A stretch of DNA of 64,000 bases from Rusavskia elegans. Lineage: Eukaryota > Ascomycota > Lecanoromycetes > Teloschistales > Teloschistaceae. The notes under the pieces are model-generated. The model did no database searches, had not been told where the DNA came from, and saw only the letters and a program-made list of their open reading frames with translations. This document shows positions 10,651 to 23,407 of this stretch, one piece after another (the stretch's first letter is position 1; every line of letters starts with the position of its first letter). A program made the position numbers and the translations under genes. Location: positions 62,001 to 126,000 of the forward strand of contig SAUG01000101.1 of assembly GCA_011316305.1 (NCBI GenBank). The letters are read 5' to 3'.

Positions 10651-12307
10651 GGTCTCAAACAGAGTGTGTTTCTAGCGCAGAGAACAGTATGTCAGAAGTT
10701 GAAAGATTGAATGTCTTCAAGTGGGGAAGATGATGGGTTTCATGGAAAGATGGAGGGCACCTGACCTGTCCGCTTCGCTGTATTCACTTTCTTTTCAAGG
10801 CTTCGGTACCCACTTACGTTTATGTGGACGTGAGTGAAGTTGAAAACTACCCGCTCACAAGACCACTTGAGAACATTGTTAAACCGCTGCTGCAATCCCT
10901 GCAACTCCTGTTCCCTGATCGGATGCCACATCGGCTCATATTCTGCGCCATGTCATCTTACGCGTCGCCTTCTTCCTCGCCGTCTCCGCACCTACCGTCT
11001 TTGAATACCGACTTGCATCGAGCCTGTAAGCGAACATGCTGCTCGACTTGGGATTTCAAGCAAGATATAGGTCCGCGTGTTGGTGGGCAGTTCAGAAGTA
11101 GCGATCTCGCTATACGAGACAGGTGCTCTAGTGAATGCCTGCCTATCGTTGCCGGTGTCAATGTTCAGTCTGGGTGGGGGTGTGAAGCTGGTGACATAGG
11201 TGGTGACATAGGCGTTCTTTGCCCTTTTTGGAGATGTCTTGAAACTAGATTCTCGTGTCTTCTTGACTGCGCAGCCCATTGAAAGTGGCTTTGGTACAAG
11301 TCATCCCTGCACCCCCATAGGTCCAAATTTGATAGTCTGGGCTCCACCATCCGTCATGAAGGCGTTGATGGCAGAAGAAGGTATTAGGCTGGGCGCTCAA
11401 TCGCCTTCTCGTGCGAGTAAGCCCTCACCAACTCCATCGTGACCATTCCCAGCGGTAGATGAACCATGCACCCGCAAGAGGACAGTCGTTACTTGCAGGA
11501 TAAATGATGGTGAAAAAGAAGCCCCCTTGTTTCAAAAAGTTAAGGCACCTAAAACCAGACTGGAAAGCTGAGCGTCAAACCTACCGAGAATGCACAAACC
11601 TCGAAGCACAATGGCCTCCCTGATGTGTTTGCCTCCAGGTCAATCTTAAGTCAGACTAATTCATAAACTGCATGGCCACGTTTACCGTGTCCACCAAAGG
11701 CCTTTTACAATGAAAGAGTAGACCATGATGCCGTGAGTATCTCTCAAGCAGACATTCCAACGGAGCCATTGTGTGATATTCCCGGCCGTTACTTCTTGTA
11801 TAGAATGAGGAGATCTGGATGTTGCATTCCAAACTCGATATTTGGGAGTTCGCATCTGTGATATACGATAATAACCCGCATGATCTCGGCCTCGAACGTG
11901 CAACATTGTGAGACGAGATGTTTGTTGGACCGTTTCCTCGGATCCTAACTTGAGATCCGTACTAAGTGCCGTCACCTCCCGGTTTGCCGTATTTGATTCA
12001 GAGGGAAAAGACCATAACGCGGGGTGGTCATGATATCAGCTCCCCGAGGCGATAAGAGCAACTGGTACAACACACGCTGGCCTCTCTCTTGATTCATCCA
12101 AACACCTGCTCATCAACCACAGCAAATCCATCCCCAGCGACCAACCACTCCCAAAACTGGACTACCGAATCCTCAATGGCGAAAAATGCGCCGCCGATGT
12201 AAGTCCATTCCAACCCATTTCGAGCTTCTCACTTCCTAACAAATGCCGGCGGCAATCAATTCCCAACATTCGACTTCGTCCCATTCACCAACGGCGACAT
12301 CTTCTCC
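10651..12307. other. Gene-poor stretch
   Basis: Only short ORFs. A 95-codon minus-strand ORF at 10992-11279 and a 97-codon one at 11682-11975 have no recognisable motif and no splice-linked partner. A splice-like GTAAGT at 12199 is followed by CTAAC but by no nearby AG, so a former gene could have decayed here. Confidence 0.4.
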
Positions 12308-12556
12308 ATGACCGTCGTCCGCCATATATTGAACAAGGAAATGGGAAAACTACGCCAACTCCTCTGGTCGCACGCCATGGGCACCGAAACTCTCGATTCT
12401 CTCCACAACCACAACGGCCAGATCCCTGAAGAGTCGATCCGTGCATGGGGTCACCAGATGGACGGGCTGCATTGCAAAGCTGGAGTGTGGGTGCTTGAGC
12501 TCGAGAAGCTTGGGGATATGGCAATTCGTCGTCGGAGCCGACTGTTTTTACGGTAG
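12308..12556 (+). CDS. Hypothetical ORF, possible gene fragment (82 aa)
   Basis: ATG at 12308. The frame is also open upstream for at least 60 bases, reading TFDFVPFTNGDIFS before the Met, so the real coding segment probably starts earlier through a lost or unseen exon. C-rich third positions upstream look coding. No family recognised. Confidence 0.28.
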   Translation: MTVVRHILNKEMGKLRQLLWSHAMGTETLDSLHNHNGQIPEESIRAWGHQMDGLHCKAGVWVLELEKLGDMAIRRRSRLFLR

Positions 12557-12876
12557 CGGTGGCGGTCTGATTGTGGAGGGTTTGATGGCTCTGGAGGCAG
12601 TAAAGGGGAGAGACATGGGGTAGTCGATGATAGGTGGTTCATGTCGCATTCGTAAAGCGGTAATGAATCAGATGAATCAACAAATGACGAAGCTTGGTAG
12701 ATAGTACGCTCGCTATTCCTTACATACCTCGCTTGCTGACATCGTCACCCTCGTCATCGATGGGACTGTGGTATCAAGAACATCATCCTCTTCTTGACCG
12801 TCATGCAACTCACACGAATTCCATTATAATTTGCAGTACAATACGTTAGTTGGTATCGATACTCAGGCTGCCATAG

Positions 12877-13173
12877 TCACCGTACGTTGAAAAAGTTGTA
12901 CATCGCGTAACCAAAAACCCCGTCAGGGCCTTTCGTAGTCTGGAGAGCGTATCCCTCTGATTCCACCAGATATGCACAAAGTGCCTCGGATTCCTCACCA
13001 TCTTTCACATACAGATCCAGGTCAGAAGAAGGCCAGGTAACCCTCTCGAAGAAATGAACGGCAAAGCTTCCAGAGATGAGAACGCCCAATTCTCCCATCT
13101 TGGACCTCAATCGGATTGGGTCATCGACAAAGCGTTGAAGTCGTTTGTCCACGTTCCATTGTCCAGGGATCAA
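12877..13173 (-). CDS. Nucleotidyltransferase-fold-like hypothetical protein, probable fragment (98 aa)
   Basis: The frame reads GVLISGSFAVHFFERVTWPSSDLDLYV. A Gly-Ser pair, then about 17 residues later an acidic triad DLDLY, is the layout of the polymerase-beta-type nucleotidyltransferase fold (GS...DxD). Ascomycete genomes carry many uncharacterised proteins with this motif. The ORF ends at a TGA right after a GTACGG that could be a 5' splice site, and the downstream exon is not clear. The upstream region is open in another frame, so the gene is probably partial or decayed. Catalytic activity is not implied. Confidence 0.5.
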   Translation of the reverse strand: MIPGQWNVDKRLQRFVDDPIRLRSKMGELGVLISGSFAVHFFERVTWPSSDLDLYVKDGEESEALCAYLVESEGYALQTTKGPDGVFGYAMYNFFNVR

Positions 13174-13922
13174 ATATCAGTAGAGGCCAGAGTATTATCT
13201 ACAGCTTCTCGACAGACAACATAGCCACCGATCGGAACAAACTCGCCAAAACGACTGAAAACAGGATACCGCGACTCTCGATTGACGACATTAAAGAACA
13301 TGGTATGCCATTATTGAAGCTGCTTCCGAGCACACAGAGACACAGATAGAATCGTGGACGCCGTAATCCAAGCCCGACAGGATAGTAGCGTCCGTGTCTG
13401 GCTTACGAGTTATGGCAGAATGCGCAAACTCACAGAGTGCTTGATGGTACTTTGGGCCAAAAGCATCACCTCACCCAATAGGGTGGGCGCTTTCCTGCTG
13501 ATGGACCTAGTGACCTTCGTAGGGGAACGATGCGCGTAGTCGTATCTGTCAGTGGACTACCAGGCATCAGTTTGAGAGCTAGGGCGTGTGCCAGAGCCGT
13601 CTCCCAACTTGGGACGAGTGGTTGTCGAGGTAGAGTGAAAGGTTGCTGGGGAAGACTCTCTTGGCGCGTTGGGAATCTGCACGCCAGATCATATGATAGA
13701 GGGCTTGCATGTCACTTTAGCCCTAATCTAATCTCGAATGGTTCATCGAAGTCGTGGCATGGAATACTGTTGTACTTCAGGCAAGATGTCACTTCGAACA
13801 GTGAGATATGTAGACGTCAATTGCCTTGTTGTTGGCTTTCTAAACAATTGCTCCACTCCATATGTACTTTTATACCCTCTCTATGCACGAACGTCGCAAA
13901 GACAGACACAACCATCCCGTCC
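13174..13922. other. Intergenic region, no gene seen
   Basis: Plus-strand ORFs here run antisense into the permease gene or lack any motif. Nothing else recognised. Confidence 0.5.
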
Positions 13923-15657
13923 TCACCTCCCAAACCTCTTCAACTCCCACCACCTCAACGGCACAAACACCACCATGGCAAACGCACACCCAAGCCAAAC
14001 CCCAATATCCGCACCTACACCACCCACCTTAATAGCCACAGGCCCAATATACCAATGCTGATACATCCCGATAATCGCCCCCACCCACCCTAACAAAAAC
14101 GCAACCATCGCCGCAATCCCCAACGGCAAAGCCTTTTTATCCTCCCAAGCCGTCCAATCAAACAGCTTGCCTCTTCTAAAAATGAGATGTTCCTCCAGCA
14201 CGATGGCCACCATGATCATAGTCCAATACCCCATCAACGCCACGAAATTCGATAGGATATCGAAGAGGTTGTTCCTTCCCGCGACGGCGCAGACGAAGTA
14301 AATCAGGACGATGACGCAGACCCACAGGTATCTCGGGACCATCTTTCCGTATCGGCCCAAGACCTGGAACCCCAGTGCCGAGGCATATGTACCGGGGACG
14401 TTATTGTTGATAAGCCCCAACGCAACAATAACACCGCAGAATTTTCCAAACTCTCCCAATCCATCGTACCCGGCCAGGATAAGGGCACCTGATGATATTC
14501 CATCGGCCTCCAACCAAGCCGGGTTGGCGAAAGTGCCGCTGCCGAGGCCAATGCCGATGAGGTTGACGAACATGAAGGATAGGGTGAGGCCGAGCATGGT
14601 GAGGGAGAAAGATTTCCAGGGTCTCGTGTTCTCGGGATAATAGACGTAGAAATCGGAAGAGGCTGCTGACCAGGATACGGGGACCGAGAGCTGGAGGGAG
14701 AAGAAGGAGAGGCGGGCGGCGGTTAAGGGGCCGCCGGTTAGGGGTTCGCCGGTCAAAAGGTCCGTGGATTGGAGGGAGGCGTTAAAGGATCTTCCAGCGG
14801 AGCCGATGAGGATGAGGAGGACGAAGAGCTGGGGTGCCCAGGCGTATCTGTACACACGCACTTGTCAACAACGGATGTTCGATTCAACGTCAATATTGCA
14901 GGGATATTAGGGATGGGATGGGTACCTCTCGTATTTTTGGAAGAGAGCCATTCCGAAGACGGCGATTACCCAGCTGATTAAGGCTACGATGACGATGCCG
15001 ACTACGATGGACATGCTACCTCCACTGACGGCGGACAGGATCTGGCCTCCGATGATGCAGTCGATGGTACCGTAGCCGATCATGAGGATCATGTTCAAGA
15101 GACATGGTAATTTGGCAGGCCAGTAGCCCATGAAGTAGCGGAGGACAATCTGCCCATTCACGTCAGATCAACGCTCAGGAGAAAACAAGACAACAAGTAT
15201 CTTAACACTTGGCGCAAAACAGACTCACCATTGTCCGATTTCCACTCTGGGCTCCCCAAATACTCATATACGCCGTCGCCGCGGACCCAACAAGGATACC
15301 ACCGAACGCGCACATGGCGCTATCTGTGAAGCCCAGACCGAACAGCAAAGGCCCCAGTAGCCCGACGGCGAGATTGTTGGCGGAGATGTTTGCGCTGAAC
15401 CACAGCATGGCCATCTGGGCGTTTGCGCTGCCCGAAGCGGCATGTCGTTCCTCGGGCAGAACTCGCTTGATGCCTCGAGCTTCGAGACCGGCGAGGTTCT
15501 CTATCCGCTGGTTCCACGTGCGCAGCTTTGGAGGGATCGGTATGGGGGGAGCAGGCTCGGAGGCGACATTTTCGTCGGAGGTGCTCCTGGAGGAGATGTT
15601 GAGGGTGCCGGCAGATTTCTCGATATCGGCGGGATGATTGGCGACGGGATGGTCCAT
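13923..15657 (-). CDS. NCS1 purine-cytosine permease (Fcy2-like, 525 aa)
   Basis: Three exons, 15657-15229, 15149-14926 and 14847-13923, join in frame with 79- and 78-bp introns (GTGAGT and GTACCC starts, AG ends). The product is a 12-helix proton symporter of the NCS1 family, which imports cytosine, adenine, guanine or hypoxanthine at the plasma membrane. A hydrophilic N-terminus of about 75 residues precedes MAMLWFSANISANNLAVG, matching the TM1 region of fungal Fcy proteins. Conserved family features include SIWGAQSGNRTM, PCLLNMILMIGYGTIDCIIGG and WSAASSDFYVYYPENT. Length is normal for the family (500-530 aa). The C-terminal end RWWELKRFGR also fits. The substrate cannot be set from sequence alone. 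The ATG at 15657 is the first of the frame. Confidence 0.95.
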
Positions 15658-17453
15658 GGTGATGATGGGATACGGGCAACTGAGTGTAGAGGGAGGTAGA
15701 GGGCAAAGCTTCAGGTTGTCATGATGGCTTTTTCTCCGCGCAATTCAGCCTGGACTCCGGAGGACCAGAGTCCATCGTCCACACTCCCCACGTGCTGAGA
15801 GCCTAGAGCATCCGGTAGCAAGGAGCATTGCTGCAGCTCTGGTTTGGGGGATTGGGTAGAGTGCATTAGCACCAGGGCTAGCTTCTCCGGTTGCATGTTT
15901 GGCGGTTGTAGGCTCATGCCAGCACACAGCACGAAGGAAATGATAAGGGTTGAAAGACGAGCCTGCGGCAAGCGAGAGGATGGGGATGATGGAAGTTGGG
16001 ATGGTTGCGCCGCGCTTGTAACTGGGTTGGAGGTAGTGGTTGAAGGCATCTTGTTGCACACGGCTAGGATGCAGCGGCTGTCATCTCGTCTGAACGACGA
16101 GGGAACCTGCGTCTGACGACTGACATGATCGTTCGTGGGAAGGCAGCAGCCGAAAAGCGAACGAAGGTGGTGGCCCGCATGGAGGACAGCATTAAGCTTG
16201 TCATTTGTGTTCCTCGAGTCTCGCATCCCCTTGATCCCCTCCGCCAAATCCGGTTCCCTGCTTCAGCCATGATTATTTATTGCCCGGGTATCCCTTCCGT
16301 CGATCATCTCTTCAGCTGGAGAAGAGACGGTGTTGTGGTAGGACAACAGGGGGGATGATCGACAGCGCTACCGGCGGGTGAGTTGGCCCGTTCCCAGGTG
16401 GTGGGCCCGGCAGCCACGCCAATGGCCGAGCGGGTTGGTCAGGGGGGGGCCTCGAGTATTGATTGGTCATTGGCCCATTGAATCGTGATCCAACCGTTCC
16501 GGCGGTACTTTGACGGTGCAAAGAGTCAAGGGTGTTCCCAAACCTGCCAAGCGACACCGGAACCGACGTCCCCGCCGACTCCATGGTTATTTCGGCCTGA
16601 GGCTCGTCTGGCTGGAAAAGGAGAAGTCGACCCACAGCCAGTTTGATGCCATGGCTCCAGCGATGGGCGGTGCCGGTGCCGGTGTATGGGCTCCCACACT
16701 ATTCACTCCAGGCCAGCCTCTGCACAACGCGATAGAGGAGGAAGGAATGAGAAGCAGGTCAACCGGATTGCAGTAAGCTTACTTTCTTCTCTGACAACAG
16801 TGCCCAAATCCTCTTGCGGTGTTTGGTCTGTATTGTCTTGTTGTTGTGTCAATATGGAGATGCGGATTGATGCATGGCCGTTGAGCAACCCATTGAAATT
16901 TTAATGTGCAGGTACCCTGCGTTGACCATGCTGAAGGGCAATTGTCAATTTTGACTTTTCATCCTCTCATGCCTGCCCATGCTTAGCGACCTCATCCCGC
17001 GTCGTGGGCAAAAGTCAGCGGGGCCTCGCTTCCAACTTCAGTCAATCATCTCTCGTCCTACCGTCTTTACCGCGTACGCTATGCGACGACTCCCTGCTTA
17101 ATTGCTTATTAGTCCGACTAAGCCATACCTTAGGCATGAGGAGAGAGGTCAATCCTGTTTGGGACACGTTAATCTGAATCTATCGCCAGCCACTCCGCTT
17201 TATACATGCAGCTACCGACGTGAATGGCGTTGCTTCTTTCCTCAAGAACCTATTCGGTAACCCGTAATCATCGGCTGGCTGCTGTGATCACCGATCCCTC
17301 GCAGAACGTGTTGATTGTTTTCAGGGGTATGCGGGAGAGATCGTGCTTCAACACAGATCTGCATCCTCCAATTCATTCGTCTTTTGCTCTCTGACTTCTG
17401 AATTCTCATGAGCCTCTTTCTTTTCGTCGCTGTGACTGATACGATAGCTCACA
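15658..17453. other. Divergent promoter region, no gene seen
   Basis: A 1.8-kb gap between the permease (minus) and the rhodopsin-domain gene (plus). A 178-codon minus-strand ORF at 15711-16247 lies just upstream of the permease start, has no motif and is read as chance. A G run sits at 16442-16449. No RNA gene seen. Confidence 0.5.
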
Positions 17454-18916
17454 ATGGTATCCTCGGTCACAGCGCTGACGATCGAATCATGGACTCTTTA
17501 CCCCTTCGGAATCCTGCTCATTGCAGCGCGAATGTATGCCGCTGCATCACCTACGGCACGTTGAAGGTGAACTGACAATGATCCAGGATATCACGGAGGA
17601 TCCTCCTTGGCTCATTCAGCAAACTCCAGATCGATGACTGGCTTATGCTTTTTGTTGCTGTAAGTTAAATCCTACAATCAAAGGATTCAAGATCAACGAA
17701 GGATATCCCATCAAGATCTATCATGCTCAAGTTCCGTGCAGATCACCTTCACTGGGGTCATCGTATCCGTCAACCAAGTCTCTCACAACCTTAGCAACTA
17801 CCTGCCACCCGGTGTCGCTGAGGAATTCACATCCGAGGAACACGAAAACGCCGTCTATGGGAGCAAGTTTGTCATGATCCTGGAGGAGTTCATGCTGGCG
17901 AATACTTGGCTCTGCAAGGCCTGTCTGCTGATATTGTACCATCAGATGACGTGAGTGCTCTTCATATCCAGAGAGACCTGGAAGTCGTCGTTCAACCAGT
18001 GGCTGACTTGTCGGGCTCTGCAGACTTGGATTGAAGCAGAACAAACTAGTGAAGATCGTTGGAGGTTATTGTGTCTTTGGCTACGTCCTCATCCAAATCC
18101 TGTACCTGGGCGTATGGTGCCGGCCAATCCAGCAGTATTGGCAGGTTCCTGTCGACAACTGTCAGTTCGAATCTCATACAGTTTTCCCTTGTTCATCCAC
18201 AAGGCACCGAAGGCGATGCTAAACTTGTACCAGCACAATGCGCGTCCTACTACCACCATCTCATCACCTCGGCCGTGTTCAACATCACGTCGGACCTCCT
18301 GATGCTCTACATCCCCCTCCCAATCCTCATCAAAGCTCGCCTCCCGCTGAAACGCAAAATCATCCTTTGCGGCGTCTTCTCGCTCGGTGTCCTGGTCATC
18401 CTCTCGGCGATCCTCAACCGTTACTACAACTTCACTGAGCCCTACGGATCCCTCATCTACCTCGATTGGTACACTGGCGAGGCGGCAACCTCGGTCTTCG
18501 TCGCCAACGTGCCACATCTCTGGCCATTGCTATCCCGAATCTTCGCCCTCGGGGCGTTCAACAGCCTCCGGCGGACCACGGGCAACTCATCCGGCAATGG
18601 AAATTCGAGTGGGAAGGGATTCTACCCCAAAGGCAGTGGCAACCACAAGGGCATTCGGGCAAGAGCATATGACCAACATGGATACATACTATCCGAGAGC
18701 GAAGAACGCATCGCCAGTGCAGGTGCAGGGCCAGGAGCAGAAACGACGTGGCCATTGCCAGACTCGAAGAATGGAGCGACGCTGGAGTTGGGCTCAATGG
18801 GAAGCAAGCCGGGGGGGCATGCGGCCACTGCGGCGGGTGGTGATGAAAAGGACAATGAACATGGGAATGGGATCATGAAGACGGTACAGATACGACAGTA
18901 TTCGAACGAGGTTTAG
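17454..18916 (+). CDS. Rhodopsin-domain integral membrane protein (393 aa)
   Basis: Five exons, 17454-17533, 17587-17659, 17742-17950, 18024-18160 and 18234-18916, give 393 codons in frame; the introns are 53-82 bp. The product fits the fungal rhodopsin-domain family (PTH11-related proteins): about seven helices and the motifs DDWLMLF after TM1/TM2, LYLGVWCRPIQQYWQVP, then QCASYYHH, ITSAVFNITSDLLMLYIPLPIL and RYYNFTEPYGSLIYLDWYTGEAATSV (shortened here). Unlike opsins, such proteins have no retinal Lys evidence here; several are membrane sensors, but this one is uncharacterised. The cytosolic tail from about residue 275 is Gly/Ser/Asn-rich low complexity. A second, more divergent member lies at 22292-23407 on the other strand. 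Confidence 0.92.
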
Positions 18917-19399
18917 GGAGATTATTGGATTGATTGGCCCCGTTTTGGATGGAGAGGGAACCCCTTTTTCAAAAGCTCTAGAGGCGTTGGGACGTCGGCA
19001 ACGACGCGGTGACACGCGAACATAATGTAATGTAAGTAAAATAGAAATCTAATCCTTCGTTGGTATCGGACTAGGATACTCTGTACTCGGATCAGATGAT
19101 TCATCCCGTTTGCTCGGCTTATGTAAGCACGAATCCAGTCTCACCATGCCGACGTCACCAAACTCATCCCACCAGAAGGATCACCGTGGCCTTCCATGTT
19201 GGCGCCACATCTCAGAACCCACCCCACCGGTTCCGGCAACATGCAGCTAGCAACGCACGTAGCTGCATTAGAGACGTCTGGATGGTCTGGCTCCTTCAGT
19301 GGGCCCAGCGCTGAGCTAGGCATGCGATGTTTGTTGCACGATGGGACCATAAATAGGCTGTCTGCAGGTTACACTGCATGCCCATCGAGATAGAAAATA
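18917..19399. other. Intergenic region, no gene seen
   Basis: Separates two plus-strand genes and should contain the GMC oxidoreductase promoter. A TATA-like ATAAATA lies at 19349-19355, about 50 bases before the start codon. Confidence 0.45.
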
Positions 19400-21445
19400 A
19401 TGGGGTCCCTTCCAAGAGATATCGATGTCTTCCTGTCTACAAAGTTCACCCACTTGATCATAGGTGGGGGTACCGCTGGTCTCGTGGTTGCTGCTCGCCT
19501 GGCGGAGAATAAAGACCTCATCGTAGGTGTTCTCGAAGCTGGAGCTGCCAACTATGATGACCCGCGTATCAATGTCCCAGGCCGTTTCTGTGAAACCCTG
19601 GATACCGAGTATGACTGGCAGTTCGCGACCGTACCTCAACCAGGGCTCAATGGACGCACCGTTCCGTGGGCAAGAGGGAAGGTCCTGGGCGGTAGCAGCG
19701 CCCTCAATATCATGACCTGGAATCGAGCATGTAAGGAAGATTATGACGCCTGGGAGGAGCTGGGAAACAGGGGATGGGGATGGCATAGCCTATTGTAGGT
19801 GCTTTTCGCCTTTTCATTGTTGTCACATCTTCCCATCAACCTGCTTGTCTCTTTCCTGGTCTCTGCCATAGATACACTGCCTGCAACGAATGCGCTGAGC
19901 ATACTGCAGGCCGTTTTTCAAGAAGAGCGAGACGTTACACGAATCGACCGAGAAGCAACAACTCAACGATCGAGCCTATTTTGATCTCAAATACCACGGC
20001 GCAGATGGTCCCGTTCAAACCTCATACCCAAATCAGTACGGTACATCACATCAACACTGGCACAAAACGCTGCAGAATGTGGGCGTGAACATTAACCGCA
20101 GTCACTTCTCCGGTTCTAATGTGGGCGCATGGACAGCCCTCACCAGCGTGGAACCAGAGCGAAGGGAAAGGAGTTACTCCGCGACTGCCTACTATCGACC
20201 AAATGCAGCGAAGCCGAATCTGGTCCTGCTTACGGGAGCCACGGTCCAGGAGCTGCTACTTGAGCCCATGAAGGACGAGTGGACTGCAAAAGGGGCAAGG
20301 TTCACCCATGAAGGCGAAGAACATTCGATCAGCGTCCGCGGAGAAATAATCATATGCGCTGGCAGCGTACAGTCTCCGCAGTTGCTCGAACTATCTGGGA
20401 TCGGTAACCCCGAGGTCCTCCAGGAAGCCGGCATCGAAGTCAAGGTCGACAACCCAGCAGTCGGCGAGAATCTGCAAGACCATCTAAGTAGGTCGTCTTA
20501 CCCATCTCTCCATATTCATGTTCCCCACAAGCGCAAACTGATATCGTTGTCCTAGTGACCTGCATGGTCTACGAAATCGACCCTTCAATCCCAACCCTCG
20601 AATCCCTCCGCAGCGATCCTTCGGCTGCCAAAGCCGCCGATCTCGAATACCAAACCTCACGAACCGGAATCCTAACCACGATCCCCAGCTCAGTCGCCTA
20701 CCTCCCCTTCTCCCACTACCTCGACCCCTCCCATCTCTCCAAACTCGGCACCTCCATACCCCCATCACCCAGCACTAACTACAACGCCCAGACAGAAATC
20801 CAAACCCGCCGCTTCACCCACGACCAAAACCTCGGCCAAATAGAGTTCAACTTCGACCTCAGCAACTACAGCCCCGTCTTCAAAAGCGAGCCCGGCAAAA
20901 GATACGCCACCATGCTGCAAATGTTACAATATCCCCTATCCAGAGGCTCGATCCATATCCCTCCCTCCAGCGGACAACGCACGAGGGCCGAGGACAAGCC
21001 GATGATTGACCCGAAATACTACGCTGGTCCAGGCGGAGCCATCGATCTCGAAATGATAGCCTCGGCACAAAGATTCGCGCAACAAATCGTTTCCACGAAA
21101 CCATTGGCTGATATCATCGTTGGTCGCGTATGGCCTCCTCCTCCTCCCCCTTCGTCGTCTTCTCAAGACAGCAGGAACGAAGACGCCGAAGAAGAGGATT
21201 TCACCGAATGGGTCAAAGACAACACAACCACAGACTGGCATCCTGTAGGCACGTGCGCCATGGGTCCTGCTGGGAAAGGATACGTGGTGGATGAAAGACT
21301 GAGGGTATATGGCGTGAAAGGACTACGGGTGTGTGACGCGAGTATCATGCCCTTACAGATAAGCGCGCATTTGCAAGCGACGGTTTATGCGATTGGTGAG
21401 AAAGGGGCGCAGTTGATTCTGGAGGATTGGGAGGCACGGGTGTGA
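19400..21445 (+). CDS. GMC-family FAD oxidoreductase (620 aa)
   Basis: Three exons, 19400-19794, 19910-20487 and 20556-21445, join in frame across introns of 115 and 68 bp. The N-terminus has the dinucleotide-binding fold [20 protein letters not shown]. The GMC signature 1 segment [18 protein letters not shown] and signature 2 [15 protein letters not shown] are present. The active-site pair is His553 in [10 protein letters not shown] and His596 in [17 protein letters not shown]. The enzyme should oxidise an alcohol or sugar hydroxyl with FAD; relatives include aryl-alcohol oxidase, glucose oxidase and choline dehydrogenase-like proteins. No signal peptide is visible, so it is probably intracellular, unlike secreted lignocellulose-acting members. 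A polyproline/Ser/Asp/Glu loop near residue 520 ([11 protein letters not shown]) is an unusual insertion. Substrate unknown. Confidence 0.95.
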
Positions 21446-22291
21446 TGGTGGGTCTTCGGGGTTGGAATGGTGGGTGGCTTGACAATCATTCATTCAAGTA
21501 GATACTTTCCGTATGTATGCGAGTGTGACTTGCTGTATATAGTGTTCATTTTACGACCGCAAAGTTCCGAACACGTGTTTGGAAACGAGGCATAATCGTA
21601 GGGTTTGCCCTACCACCAGCACTTTCGCTCTACTCCCTATTAGGACGACGTCACGTGATGTAGGGTTTTCCTTAATACTTGACCTCAATTCTCAGACGCC
21701 ATCTCCGACTCTACCTACATACTTATCTACGACCACTGTTTACTCGGTTCACTCTGCTCAATCATCTTTCTAGACCCAAAAGTCGGTCCAGCATGTGTGT
21801 ACAACGCGAAGGGCAGTCACTGCTCGACAGCCCAAGGAAACCATATAACAAGATTAACCTAGAAACACGTACCGAGATTCTTCGCCAGCTGCTGTCACTA
21901 TTGCCACTGAATCCCACAGCGGCGTCGTAGAGTAAGCTCATACTCAATTTGAGGGCCATCACCTGTGAGGCATTGTCGGAAGTCCGTATGATTTGATGCC
22001 GGGACATCGATCTTGCAGTACAACAATCATGCCCAGCTCAGGAGCTGAAACTGCTGAATACCGGTCTTGGTAGCCTTTCGGGTGCGGAAACACCGAGCTG
22101 GTTAAACTCGGCTATTTCGCTATGAGCTCAAATGTATTTGGAATACGGTAATTTGAGCCTTGTTGTTCTTTTTCTGTTATGCTTTGACGCCTCTGTTGGT
22201 CACTCGATTTTTTCCAGGGTTCAATACATGTCAAGTCTTAACAGCTTTTTTTTCTTTCTTTCAGCTATCTAATACTACGCCGGTGGGTTCT
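21446..22291. other. Intergenic region between convergent genes
   Basis: Short ORFs only; no motif, repeat or RNA gene recognised. It should hold both 3' ends of the GMC and second rhodopsin-domain transcripts. Confidence 0.5.
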
Positions 22292-23407
22292 TCAAGTAAG
22301 CGTCAATGTGTCTATCCAAGACTGCGTATCGGTATCGAAGTAATACGCGAGAGGATTGGTGGTAGATACTACTTCGTAGGGCCTTTCCTCCCTAACAGAG
22401 GTTACCTCTGATATTGTGCTATTCCTCTGTTCAAATTCGGGATTGACCTTGACACAAGACCACATGCCGACAATTTTGTTGAAGACAGGTTGGAGGTAAG
22501 GGACGCAGCAGCAAATAACGCCCAGTAGAGACCCGAGCTCGGAAAGGAGACCAAGATAACCACTGGAGAAGGAAAAGTCCGGAGCGTTCACCCAGTGGAG
22601 GGCTTGGATGCGTAAACCTGTGATTATAAGAACACTGTACTTCCGTCAGTAAGTACAACTTTGGCAATATAGATTTATGTTGACGCTTACCAGACTCCCA
22701 CGGACAATAATATCGAGGTTTTTAATTTCCTTCGCCGAGACACTTGAAGTTTCCAGATCGTTAGGATCGGTATGATAAGTATCATCAAATCGATCAATGC
22801 ACCCACCGACTCCAGCACAACGTAAGCAACGATTTGATTGCCGCATTCGCCGCTTACATCGGTATCCCAGGCAGCAGCTACAGGACGGCAAATTAGGAGT
22901 GTGGCTAGCACTGTAGTAAGACTATGGAGTCCGACCACTACCAAAAGGCCCAGCGAGGAGTGACGAGTACTCCTAATAGGACCAAACATTGTAATAATGG
23001 CCATGGTTGCCATCAATCGAATCGACCCGTTGACGAGTGTCCAGAGTATTTCATTTGCCATTATTGACTGTTAAGCCTTTGGTCAACGATACCACCATTG
23101 GTACAACAGTACTGGCACAGCTGAAGCTCACTTTCACAAGCGAAGCACGCTGACTTTTCGACAAGGTTACTTGGCGGCGCCCCATCCCTTCTTCGATAAC
23201 AGCCCACGACGTATGTCCGACCAGTACGATGGCCAACACCAAAGGACCGAATACCATACAATCGTTTTTGCTAAGCGACATTCCCATAAGACGACGAGAC
23301 CAACAGAAAAGGAATACCGCCAAGATGGCTAAGGCTGTAAATACCCAGCCGCAGACCAAGGTGATTATAGCAATATTGGGCGCATTACGCGACTCCGGGC
23401 CGAACAT
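22292..23407 (-). CDS. Second rhodopsin-domain integral membrane protein (331 aa)
   Basis: Exons 23407-23132, 23067-22691 and 22634-22292 join in frame with introns of 64 and 56 bp. The ATG at 23407 fits the family N-terminus, just before TM1 (IAIITLVCGWVFTALAILAV). An upstream in-frame ATG at 23536 would add 43 residues and cannot be excluded. Family features: KNDCMVFGPLVLAIVLVGHT where relatives have a DD motif, KSIMANEILWTLVNGSIRLM, LICRPVAAAWD, and QIVAYVVLESVGALIDLMILIIP (shortened in places). It is shorter than the 17454-18916 member, diverged in sequence, and lacks that protein's glycine-rich tail. Function and ligand unknown; location plasma or endomembrane by family. Confidence 0.88.

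Noticed and set aside
13530..14093. 187-codon plus ORF overlapping the permease 3' end
   Set aside because: It overlaps confident coding on the minus strand and has a Pro/His/Asn-rich antisense composition.
15711..16247. 178-codon minus-strand ORF upstream of the permease
   Set aside because: Several overlapping frames are open here, no motif, and it occupies the divergent promoter region.
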